From Nitzschia sp. DOCU1 (Eukaryota; Bacillariophyta; Bacillariophyceae; Bacillariales; Bacillariaceae): 64,000 nucleotides of DNA. The position numbers and the translations under genes were made by a program. Below are positions 56,213 to 64,000 of the stretch, in pieces. The first letter of the stretch is position 1; every line of letters starts with the position of its first letter. The stretch is from NCBI GenBank assembly GCA_951394045.1, contig OX596001.1:620001-684000 (forward strand), given 5' to 3'. The notes below the pieces were generated by a model. It was not told the DNA's origin. It saw only the letters and a list, made by a program, of their open reading frames with translations, and did no database searches.

Positions 56213-56950
56213 CAGCAGAGGAGCGACTAGAATTACCCCAGGAAGGACGTGAATTCATCGTGAGGAGCGACTCACTCGACCAAGATCTTCTTCCTCTCCA
56301 AACCCAACCTACACCATCCTTCTACAGTATTTCATCATGTTCTAGACTGAAAGCAGCAAAGAGTACGTACTATCTAAGTCGCTAGCAACTACCTTGACTA
56401 CAGAACAAAGACGATAGATCTCCTTCATTCACCGGAGCGCGATACCTATCACCTACCCGTAGGACAGCCCATTATGCAAATGTGCAGTTCGTCCTTTGAT
56501 GTACGACTAGATCGACCTTAGGCGAACCTCCCACGAGCTTTCTTGGCGAGGACGAGTGGTGAAACACGTAGAAAAGCAACGTGAGGCTAGGTAGTGGCGA
56601 GGTCGTCTGCCTGCTAGCCGGAATGTATCAACACTTCGGCTACTACGGGGAGAAAAACAGCCCCACGTTGAAATGAAAGTCATGGATTCCAATTCACAAC
56701 AATGATAAAGTAAAACATGAAAGAAGCGATCGCATAGCAGAAACAATTGCATGAAAGGAAATCCAAGAGACGACGAACCGCGATCACTGCGATCCGGCAG
56801 TGCTCGGGGGAACTTGTGAGACTGATAACAGGATGCGTGCCGATGTATGCTCTTGGCATTGGCTGCTCGAACCTGTGGCTCGGGCAGCGGCGTTTCAAAA
56901 TCAAAATCATTATTTTGAAAACCTACTGTCAGCACTAAGCAGGAAGAAGA
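56213..56950. other. intergenic, includes duplicated FkbM upstream region
   Basis: Degenerate continuation of the truncated gene, then the second copy of the FkbM 5' region. No gene supported. Confidence 0.5.
56502..56758 (+). repeat. duplicated FkbM upstream region, copy 2
   Basis: Second copy of 53954-54269, offset by about 2.5 kb, with a ~50-bp deletion. It lacks the E2F-like sites found before copy 1. Confidence 0.85.
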
Positions 56951-58186
56951 ATGATTTCGGAATCCAGCATACCGCTGTCTCCTGTAGCCCTCAGCTGGCA
57001 AAAGATAGTGGTGGCAGGTATGGTAGTTTCGGGGCTTGCGTTCCAATTTGGTGGAACCAATCGAATGCTACGCTCGGTGCTGCCAGGGATGATCATTCCC
57101 ATTGAGGACTGTACGACATTAGCGGTCGTTGGTAGTGCTTCCTCTTATTCAACGACGAACGATCATCAAAGTCTCGTGGACGCGTGGTTTGAAGGAATCG
57201 CTGGTGGGGAAAGCGAGACGACCTGCCGTTACGTTCAGGGGCAGAAGCAAAGTGGACAGTGGCCTGACCCCAACGAAGGAAAACTCCATCTTCGCCAAGT
57301 CAGCACAGTGCCTCACTTTTTTGTGAGTGTCCACAACAAGGACTACGACGCACTGCGTTGGAGCAGCATTTTCGAAAAAGGCACCTACTATGAAAAGAAA
57401 GTCATTTCGCGTTTTGAATTTATTCTGTCGGAAAACTCAAAGGAATGGGATTACAGCAGTCCTTCCATGCCAATGGTGGTAGATGTCGGGGGGAATATTG
57501 GATACTACACGTTACTATCAGCTGCTTGGAAGCATGCTGTTGTAACCTTTGAAATCAACCCTACCAATGTCATGAGGTTGTGCGAGTCTATTCATACAAA
57601 TCAACCCAGTCCCTTGGCAGTGTCGAATTTACCGCTGCCCATGACGGTGAAGATTCATCGTCTAGGAGTGAGTGATGTCACTGGAAATGCATTGACAGTC
57701 AGTGTCCCAAGGAATCCAGGTGCGACAGGGTTGAACAATGCTAGAAACGCCGCCAAGGGGCATGGCCTAGATAATAGTGCTACGACTCACAAATTTACAG
57801 TGACTACAATCACTTTGGATGACTTTGCCACCAGTCACAACTGGTTCGAGCGCAAGAACGAGACGCAAATTTCGCTGTTGAAAATCGACACTGAAGGGCA
57901 TGAACCTTTTATTCTTGCCGGTGCCAAAAAGTTCATGAACGCCAACCTTGCCAAGAATATCTTGTTGGAGTATCGGCCCGAATGTTATCAAGCTACTCTC
58001 GATTTGTTTGACGCGGGTTACCGACTCGTCAAAGATGATCAGGTTGTTAGGAAACGTCCTGTCCTCCTGGACCTAGCTTCTTCGAAGCAATCTCTTGGCC
58101 ACACCACAGAAGTTGTGAAGCGAGACAAGTCTTTGACATATGCGGATCTGTGGCTTCGACTTGAGAACTTGCCTTTGGAAGGATAA
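56951..58186 (+). CDS. FkbM-family methyltransferase, type II membrane protein (copy 2)
   Basis: 411 residues from ATG at 56951. Same layout as copy 1: hydrophobic anchor (VVAGMVVSGLAFQFGG), SAM motif MVVDVGGNIGYYTLL, SLLKIDTEGHEPFILAGAKKFM, NILLEYRPECYQATLDLF. The N-terminus is longer by several residues (ISESSIPLSPVALSWQ). It is followed 551 bp downstream by the complete module gene at 58738, mirroring the order FkbM then truncated module gene one unit upstream. Confidence 0.85.
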   Translation: MISESSIPLSPVALSWQKIVVAGMVVSGLAFQFGGTNRMLRSVLPGMIIPIEDCTTLAVVGSASSYSTTNDHQSLVDAWFEGIAGGESETTCRYVQGQKQSGQWPDPNEGKLHLRQVSTVPHFFVSVHNKDYDALRWSSIFEKGTYYEKKVISRFEFILSENSKEWDYSSPSMPMVVDVGGNIGYYTLLSAAWKHAVVTFEINPTNVMRLCESIHTNQPSPLAVSNLPLPMTVKIHRLGVSDVTGNALTVSVPRNPGATGLNNARNAAKGHGLDNSATTHKFTVTTITLDDFATSHNWFERKNETQISLLKIDTEGHEPFILAGAKKFMNANLAKNILLEYRPECYQATLDLFDAGYRLVKDDQVVRKRPVLLDLASSKQSLGHTTEVVKRDKSLTYADLWLRLENLPLEG

Positions 58187-58737
58187 CAATCGTTAGATAT
58201 CGAGGAGAACAGAGCAAAGAACAGTGCTGCTCTCTGACGCTTTTAGCAGAACGCAGGGCGTGCTGGGCATTGGGTCCTTGGTTTGAACACCAAGAAACTA
58301 CATTTGACAACGTCCTGCACGAGAAATTTCCGATAGATTATTCTGGCGATGATGGCTAACAACAGCTACCACTAATATCATACTCTAGAAGGATTCGTAG
58401 GGATCTCTCTCGAGTAGAGACCCTGTACGCAGATACGCTGCTCTTGCCTTATCTAATCCAATTGGTCGTTTTGCGCCTTGCCGCTTGCCGGCCGCTCACA
58501 TTGTTCGACTGGGAGGACTCTGCGTGCCACGCCTGCCGGGCCCGCGCGTGATCGCATCTTTCGTTCGGCCAAAGCCACGCTAGCGGTATCGTCGAGCCCG
58601 CCCGGCCGGCCCCACCCCGTTCCGATTTTCACGCGCGAGAAGCTTCTCTCGTCGAAGACAATGATGCGATTTTAGATTGTACCGTGGCATTGTTGTTGTT
58701 TGCTGCTGCTGATAAAAAGTAGCCACAAATCATTCCC
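58187..58737. other. intergenic, 5' flank of the module gene
   Basis: No gene seen. The last ~60 bp before the ATG (GATTGTACCGTGGCATTG..., GCTGCTGCTG, CACAAATCATT) match the leader of the module gene at 49849, so the untranslated region was duplicated with the gene. Confidence 0.55.
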
Positions 58738-61700
58738 ATGGCAGCTTCTTCTCTTGTGAGTGGTATTGCAGGTGGTGGTGGTGGTGGTGGTGATCCGGCG
58801 TCACATGACGAGCCTGCGGGGGCATCTGCTTCCGACAACATCCGTAATGCCGGCACCACGAGTCATTGCTTACTTTTACTGAACGCCTGCCATGAAAATC
58901 CTCAACAAGCCGCCATTGAAATGGCAAAAGCTTGTCGTAGTCGTCAAGGTATGAATGATGATGTGAAGTTAGTTCAAGACTTTGCGCTTCGACTGGTCCA
59001 AGAATTAGCAGCACTGGACGCGGACAGCAGTAGTACCACACCGCCACAACCTACGGCATTGGAACAAGCGAGAAGCATGGCGACGCCTTATATGGCAACT
59101 TACAATGCCGAGGACCATGAAAATCTATTTCACGTTTGGAATTCTCTAGTGGGTCAGCCGGATCCAAATCATCCCCAGAATCAAGCGAGTCGAAGTGCCC
59201 GATGCTTACTGACTCCGAACCGTGCCGATCGGCTGCTGTGGGCACGGCAGGCATTGAACAATCCCGAGATTGACAATGACACGGTTAATCCTGATAGAGG
59301 CTTACTGGATCAGGATAAGGCCACTCTGGGCTCGTCATCGTCCCCTTTGGACTGGGATAAACGCACTCTTTCGGCGTGGATAGAAAAGTGGTGCGAGCCC
59401 TTCGGGATTGAAACGAACGAGTGGATTTTGCTTTTACCGGCAAACGAACTGGTCGTCTCACAAACAAATGAAGGATCGTCACGAGAGACTACGGGGAATA
59501 TGTCTCTACTGCAGCAGATCGCAGAGGCTCGATGGGGATGGTTGCTTTCTACGCTTCGAGAGGCCTTGCAAGAGTGGAGATTGGAGGCCAAGTTTCCGAC
59601 GCTGGTTCATCCCGTCGTCCACAAACATTGGAAGGAGAAAAGTCACACAACGATGGTCATTCAGTGTCTCATATTTCTAGCACGGGTTCGTTGTGCAATG
59701 AAAATTCTTGAACGGGATGCACTGGAAAGTCCACCGTTGCTCTACAAAATCTTGAGATGCGCTAATTTGCTGCAACACGAGGCCAGTAAAGTCTTTCAAG
59801 ACGTTGAGATTCAAGAACTACGACCCAAGCAAGTCTATCACGTACAACGCACACGAGGGCAGGGGGGCAGTGAATCGGACTCGCGGGCAGAGCGGGAGGT
59901 TGATTCAAGTAGTAGGACGCCCGAGTCCTGCAATGTATCAGAACCTGAGGACCCCTTTGCCGTGGAACGCCGGAAGGAAGTGGGATCCCGTGATGAGTTC
60001 CTTCGGAAATTTCCTGTGCAGAAACTTGACAAGAAAACGGGAGAAGTTCTTGAAAACTTCGAAAACGGGCATTTGGCCTTGTCGAGCGTGTCTGAATCGA
60101 AGAGCACACAGCAGTTGTACAACGCACTGATGGGGGTACGTCGACACACCAGTCAGAACATATTTTATGGCCATCTTTATATGGGCTTTTTCTGGCGATT
60201 GCAAGGATCCACAGCCACACCCGGTAACAAGAAGCGACGAGCGCCCGGTCGACCTCGCAAAGTGTCCATGGCTACAGGCACAACTACGGATGACGACGAC
60301 AACAAGAACAAGGCAGAATCGCCATCCGGGTCCAAACGCTCTCGTGGTCGACCTCGAAAGAATTCCATGAGCTCTTCGGGTAATGAAGAGCACGATGGCA
60401 GGAAAAAGAAACGATCGAGTTCTTCTACAACAGCTAGTAGTAGCAGCCCTGCGTCGTTGTCATCATCATCTACTACTACTAGCAACAGCTTCCCGGGAGG
60501 GACCTCGGGATATGCCAATGCCAATGACGAGCCTAAAGTGGGCAAACGTGCTCGTGGCCGACCTCGAAAAATTAGGAAGCTTGATAATGCACCCACGGGG
60601 GCTGCGACAAGCTCGGTTGACAATGATGACAAACAACAAGAAGACACTGCTGAAAGTAGTAGTGAACCTTTTCCGGAGGATAGTTGGGAACAACAAGGTG
60701 AAGATCCCTATGGTGCTCAAATCGGTGCGGATCAAATGTCCTATGACGATATTTTGAACCTTCCGGTGGAGCAACTCGATTCGACGACTGGTCAAGTGCT
60801 GCAAAAGATATCGGACGGTCATACGGCCCAAGCGATTGTTTCCTCGAAAGCAAATGACGCAGCCTTTTGCTTTTGCTTGTTGGGACGAAACCAGCATTGG
60901 GAGGAAGGGTTTGGTCGTGGTCACTTTTACAAGGGATACTTTTGGCGGCTACATGGCTCGCAAGCGGTTCCGCCGCCTCCGCGAAAAAAGGCCCCGGTGC
61001 ATTCTGCCAACAACCAAACTTCTCACACAGTTACTACTACGGATCCTACAATTTCAAATATTGGTCCGTCCTTGCCATTGAATTGTCCTCCTACTATTCT
61101 ATCCCAAGAGGAATTGGATGATGTGATGATGCGAATCGAATCGATTTCGGTCAACAAAATTTTGGAATTGCCCGTGGAGAAACTGGATGCAACGACAGGG
61201 CGAGTATTGGATAGGTTTGAAACGGGCCGAGCCGCACTCGAGAACTGTGGTGGCGGGCATACCTACATGTTCTTTTTGGTGGTTCTGGGAAAGCGCATCT
61301 TTCGTGGATACGAACCTCACTTTTACCGAGGATTTTATTGGCGTCTAGCTGGCAACGACCATCAAGTTCCCCTGGCATCTCATTCGATCCAAGACATTCT
61401 TAGAAAATTTCGGGTAGAACAGCTGGATCTGACAACGGGAAAGGTCCTAAGGACGTTTGACAATGGCTATCATGCGCATCAATCCGTTTCGAAGTCGTCC
61501 ACAAGTCAAAACTACTTTTATCGAACACTGTTGGGCCTGATGCCATTGCCTTCTGCACAAGAAAAGCTGCGTTTGCACCGTGGTCCTCATGTCTACAAGA
61601 AATACTTCTGGAGAATTCAAGGGACGGATCACTTGCCTGACGGAGTAGAACTCGTGGAAGTCCCCATGGCCAGAAAATCCTCTCCAGCCATGACTTCCAC

Positions 61701-62538
61701 AAGAGACAATTGTTCTACTCGCAATTCAAAGCCTAAACTTGTCCGCCGAAGCGCCACAATGACCACCATTGGCCGTACTCCTAAAGGTAGCCGCAGCAAC
61801 AAGGACAGTGGTAAAGAATCTACTATTCGTCGGGACAATCATGGCCTGGTGGGTTCTAGCTCAAAGCGTTCGTCTAACAAGGGGGGCGATAATAAAGTTC
61901 TTCAGAGCTCGCACAAAAAGAAGGCCGCCAAGTCTCCGCCTCCGTCACCAAAGGTCATTTACAAAGAAGACAATTTTGAAGACCCTCTGAGTTCAGACGA
62001 AGAGTCGGACGATGATGACTGGACTGGAAGAAAGTTGCCCAATAAAGTGATCACCAGTAGTCGTACTCCGAAAGGCGGTTGCAGCAACAAGAACAATGGT
62101 GAATCGTCTATTCATCGGGAGAATCATGGTTTGGTGGGTTGTTCTAGCGTCAAACGTCCGTCCATTGAGGACGATGATGATGAAGTTGTTCAAAACGCAC
62201 CCCGAAAAAAAGCCGCCAAATCTTCGCCGCTGTCACCAAAGGTCATTTACAAAGAAGACAATTTTGAAGATCCTCTGAGTTCAGATGAAGAGTCGGACGA
62301 TGATGACTGGACTGGGAACGTGTCCGATGAAGGCAATTGTTCCAGTAGCAAGGCGATACCTGCTGTGCCTTCACTTGTTGGTCACGGCAGCTGCAGGGTC
62401 GGATCGGCCAGTAAAAGTACTCCGGAAGGCAGCCACAGCAACAAGGACAATGGTGAATCTTCTATTCATCGGGATAATCGTGTTTCGGTGGGATTTCCTA
62501 GCTCCAAGCGTCCGCCTATTTATGACGACCGTGATTAA
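58738..62538 (+). CDS. FWRLKGS-module protein with three AT-hooks and four modules, truncated by a TAA
   Basis: 1266 residues from ATG at 58738. The family N-terminal domain is at about 110-360, its DNA nearly identical to that of the gene at 41610. Module 1 is at about 425-495 (VQKLDKKTGEVL, then GFFWRLQGS). Three AT-hooks follow (PGRPRK, RGRPRK, RGRPRK at about 501, 534 and 604). Modules 2 (about 676-745, VEQLDSTTGQVL), 3 (about 811-875, VEKLDATTGRVL) and 4 (about 889-970, VEQLDLTTGKVL) end in KGYFWRLHGS, RGFYWRLAG and KKYFWRIQG. The tail has two copies of KKAAKS.P.SPKVIYKEDNFEDPLSSDEESDDDDW. The stop TAA at 62536 interrupts a third tail copy that stays open to 62688. Probable nuclear DNA-binding protein. 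Confidence 0.82.
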   Translation: MAASSLVSGIAGGGGGGGDPASHDEPAGASASDNIRNAGTTSHCLLLLNACHENPQQAAIEMAKACRSRQGMNDDVKLVQDFALRLVQELAALDADSSSTTPPQPTALEQARSMATPYMATYNAEDHENLFHVWNSLVGQPDPNHPQNQASRSARCLLTPNRADRLLWARQALNNPEIDNDTVNPDRGLLDQDKATLGSSSSPLDWDKRTLSAWIEKWCEPFGIETNEWILLLPANELVVSQTNEGSSRETTGNMSLLQQIAEARWGWLLSTLREALQEWRLEAKFPTLVHPVVHKHWKEKSHTTMVIQCLIFLARVRCAMKILERDALESPPLLYKILRCANLLQHEASKVFQDVEIQELRPKQVYHVQRTRGQGGSESDSRAEREVDSSSRTPESCNVSEPEDPFAVERRKEVGSRDEFLRKFPVQKLDKKTGEVLENFENGHLALSSVSESKSTQQLYNALMGVRRHTSQNIFYGHLYMGFFWRLQGSTATPGNKKRRAPGRPRKVSMATGTTTDDDDNKNKAESPSGSKRSRGRPRKNSMSSSGNEEHDGRKKKRSSSSTTASSSSPASLSSSSTTTSNSFPGGTSGYANANDEPKVGKRARGRPRKIRKLDNAPTGAATSSVDNDDKQQEDTAESSSEPFPEDSWEQQGEDPYGAQIGADQMSYDDILNLPVEQLDSTTGQVLQKISDGHTAQAIVSSKANDAAFCFCLLGRNQHWEEGFGRGHFYKGYFWRLHGSQAVPPPPRKKAPVHSANNQTSHTVTTTDPTISNIGPSLPLNCPPTILSQEELDDVMMRIESISVNKILELPVEKLDATTGRVLDRFETGRAALENCGGGHTYMFFLVVLGKRIFRGYEPHFYRGFYWRLAGNDHQVPLASHSIQDILRKFRVEQLDLTTGKVLRTFDNGYHAHQSVSKSSTSQNYFYRTLLGLMPLPSAQEKLRLHRGPHVYKKYFWRIQGTDHLPDGVELVEVPMARKSSPAMTSTRDNCSTRNSKPKLVRRSATMTTIGRTPKGSRSNKDSGKESTIRRDNHGLVGSSSKRSSNKGGDNKVLQSSHKKKAAKSPPPSPKVIYKEDNFEDPLSSDEESDDDDWTGRKLPNKVITSSRTPKGGCSNKNNGESSIHRENHGLVGCSSVKRPSIEDDDDEVVQNAPRKKAAKSSPLSPKVIYKEDNFEDPLSSDEESDDDDWTGNVSDEGNCSSSKAIPAVPSLVGHGSCRVGSASKSTPEGSHSNKDNGESSIHRDNRVSVGFPSSKRPPIYDDRD
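59070..59840 (+). repeat. ~770-bp block near-identical to 43770-44540 (inverted)
   Basis: Counterpart of the block in the minus-strand module gene. Amino-acid changes are few (for example QTNEG versus QINEG; CLIF versus CVIF; FQDVE versus FQEVE). Confidence 0.85.
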
Positions 62539-62688
62539 GTTGTTCAAAACTCGACCCGAAAACAGGCCGCCAAGTCTTCGCCGCCGTCCCCAAAGGTCAT
62601 TTACAAAGAAGACAATTTTAACGATCCTCTGAGTTCAGACGAAGAGTCGGAGGATGATGATTGGAGTGGCAACTTGTGTGAAGAATAG
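62539..62688 (+). pseudogene. in-frame continuation after the premature stop
   Basis: After TAA the same frame stays open for 49 codons, encoding a third tail copy (KVIYKEDNFNDPLSSDEES) and ending DDDWSGNLCEE before TAG at 62686. The equivalent codon in the preceding copy is GAA, so a single G to T change would explain the stop. Expressed only by readthrough, or in an allele without the stop. Confidence 0.75.
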
Positions 62689-62852
62689 AAACTGCGGAGA
62701 ATACCAAACGAACGAAGCCTTCTACTGGTAGGTAGCTGGGGGCAGTATGTTGTTCTCTAGCTACTGTAATGCCAACTATTATGAACGTTTTCTAATTCAA
62801 TTCTGACTACATAACACGTCAACTACTGCATAGCCTGCCGCAATTCTCATTA

Positions 62853-64000
62853 CTATCGCCCCAAAGGCAAGTTCTCAAGTCGAAGCCAGAGATCCGCATA
62901 TTTCCAAGTCTTCTTTTGCTTCACAGCTTTTGTTTCTTGGTCAAGATAATGTCTCGAGTCAGCCATGCCCAACATTACAGGATGTTGGAGGGGTTTACTA
63001 TCTTTGACGAGTCGGTACCCCGCGTCAAACAACTCGAGGGTGGCATTGTAACACTCTGGCCGATACTCCAACAAGATATTCTTGGCCAGGTTGGCTTTCA
63101 TGAACTTTTTGGCGCCGGCAAGAATAAAAGGTTCATGTCCTTCTGTGTCAATTTTCAATAGCGAAATATGCATGTCGTTCTTGCGGTCGAACCAGTTGTG
63201 ACCGGCGGCAAAGTCATCCAAAGTAGTTGTAGTCACTGTAAATTTGCGAGTCGTAGCACTATCATCTTCGCCATTTTTCTGGTCGTTCTTTGCAGCATTG
63301 TTCAACCCAGTCCCACCTGGATTCTTTGGAACACTGATGGTCAATGCATTTCCAGTGGCATCGCTTACTCCTCGACGATGAATTTTCACGGTCATGGGCA
63401 AGGGCAAATTCGACACTGCCAAGGGACTGGGTTGATTTGTATGAATGGATTCGCACAACCTCATGACATTGGTAGGATTGATTTCAAAGGTTACAACAGC
63501 ATGCTTCCAAGCAGCTGATAGCAACGTGTAGTATCCAATATTCCCCCCGACATCTACCACCATTGGCATGGAAGAACTGTTGTAATTCCATTTCTTTGAG
63601 TTTTCGCCCAAGATATACTCAAAACGCGAAATTACTTCTGTTTCATAGTATGTGCCTTTTTCTAAGATGTGGGTCCAACGCAGTGGGTCGTAGTCCTTGT
63701 TATGGACACTCACAAAAAAGTGAGGCACTGTGGTGACTAGGCGAAGATGGATTTTTCCTTCGTTGGGGTCAGGCCACTGACCACTTTGCTTTTTCTCTTG
63801 AACGTAACGGCAGGTCGTCTCGCCTTCCCCAGCAATTCCTTCAAACCACGCGTCCACGAGACTTTGGCGGTCGTTCGACTTGGAGGAAGAAGAAACGCCG
63901 ACGACAACTGATGTCGTCCAGTCTTCAATGGGAATGGTCATCCCTGCCCGCATCGTGCGTAACATTTTAGTAGTTCCACCGAATTGGAACGCAAGCCCTG
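62853..64000 (-). CDS. FkbM-family methyltransferase (copy 3), 5' end beyond window
   Basis: 382 residues are visible; the frame remains open to the window edge, where GLAFQFGGT of the membrane anchor is still readable, so the start lies outside. SAM motif MVVDVGGNIGYYTLLSAAWK, FkbM motifs SLLKIDTEGHEPFILAGAKKFM and NILLEYRPECYNATLELF. Closest to copy 1 in the N-terminal part (VVGVSSSSKSNDRQSLVDAW) and inverted relative to the other two, convergent with the module gene at 58738. Confidence 0.85.
   Translation of the reverse strand, partial: GLAFQFGGTTKMLRTMRAGMTIPIEDWTTSVVVGVSSSSKSNDRQSLVDAWFEGIAGEGETTCRYVQEKKQSGQWPDPNEGKIHLRLVTTVPHFFVSVHNKDYDPLRWTHILEKGTYYETEVISRFEYILGENSKKWNYNSSSMPMVVDVGGNIGYYTLLSAAWKHAVVTFEINPTNVMRLCESIHTNQPSPLAVSNLPLPMTVKIHRRGVSDATGNALTISVPKNPGGTGLNNAAKNDQKNGEDDSATTRKFTVTTTTLDDFAAGHNWFDRKNDMHISLLKIDTEGHEPFILAGAKKFMKANLAKNILLEYRPECYNATLELFDAGYRLVKDSKPLQHPVMLGMADSRHYLDQETKAVKQKKTWKYADLWLRLENLPLGR

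Noticed and set aside
58200..58360. Possible tRNA-like sequence (GGTTTGAACACC) downstream of the second FkbM gene
   Set aside because: No cloverleaf stems could be paired around it.

Overview
The window looks like nuclear DNA of a diatom, most likely a raphid pennate. This is inferred from several things: compact genes with few short introns (76-99 bp, GT-AG), N-terminal signal segments followed by an Ala-Phe type junction as in diatom plastid pre-proteins, a DUF6824-type protein, two bestrophin-like genes, a SET-domain protein, and a Copia/CoDi-like retrotransposon with the typical diatom gag zinc motif. I cannot name the species.

Layout. 1-15.9 kb is ordinary gene space: the 3' part of a repetitive Ser/Arg-rich gene, a cereblon-like protein (3 exons), a class 3 (DAG-lipase-like) lipase (2 exons), a SET-domain methyltransferase on the minus strand flanked by ~130-bp direct repeats, a metallophosphatase, a small plastid-targeted membrane protein, a SOUL heme-binding protein, a Golgi-type glycosyltransferase and a DUF6824 protein. 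15.9-18.3 kb is gene-poor and repeat-rich: two 338-bp direct repeats, each bracketed by unrelated hairpins, around a 151-bp tandem array. 18.3-27 kb holds a double periplasmic-binding-protein-fold secreted protein, a broken member of the repeat-module family described below, and two convergent PAP/fibrillin genes, one fused to an NAD(P)-binding domain. 27.4-38.6 kb is a divergent pair of bestrophin-like genes whose shared promoter region was invaded by a young LTR retrotransposon (6.5 kb, LTRs differing at one base, 5-6 bp target duplication). That copy carries a gag UGA stop, a frameshift in an A6 run, and YTND in place of YTDD in its reverse transcriptase. 38.6-41.6 kb has a 114-bp tandem array and one small gene.

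The most unusual part is 41.6-64 kb, with a single-module relative at 21-22.7 kb. It is a lineage-specific array of very large proteins with a shared ~250-residue N-terminal domain followed by 1-4 copies of a ~70-residue module (pattern VEQLD..TG.VL..F.S...AL ... HVYKGYFWRLKGS..P). Some members also carry AT-hooks. The module resembles the NUMOD1/IENR1 DNA-binding modules of homing endonucleases, so these look like modular DNA-binding proteins in active turnover. Signs of turnover are near-identical 345-bp internal duplications, a near-identical ~770-bp block shared by two paralogues in opposite orientation, a module deletion, an 11-bp frameshifting duplication, a nonsense codon with open frame beyond it, and a truncated copy. 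They are interleaved with three type-II membrane FkbM methyltransferase genes, and at least one [upstream region + FkbM + module gene] unit has been duplicated in tandem.

Start codons were chosen as the first plausible ATG. Several are uncertain and this is stated. No tRNA, rRNA or CRISPR array was recognised.
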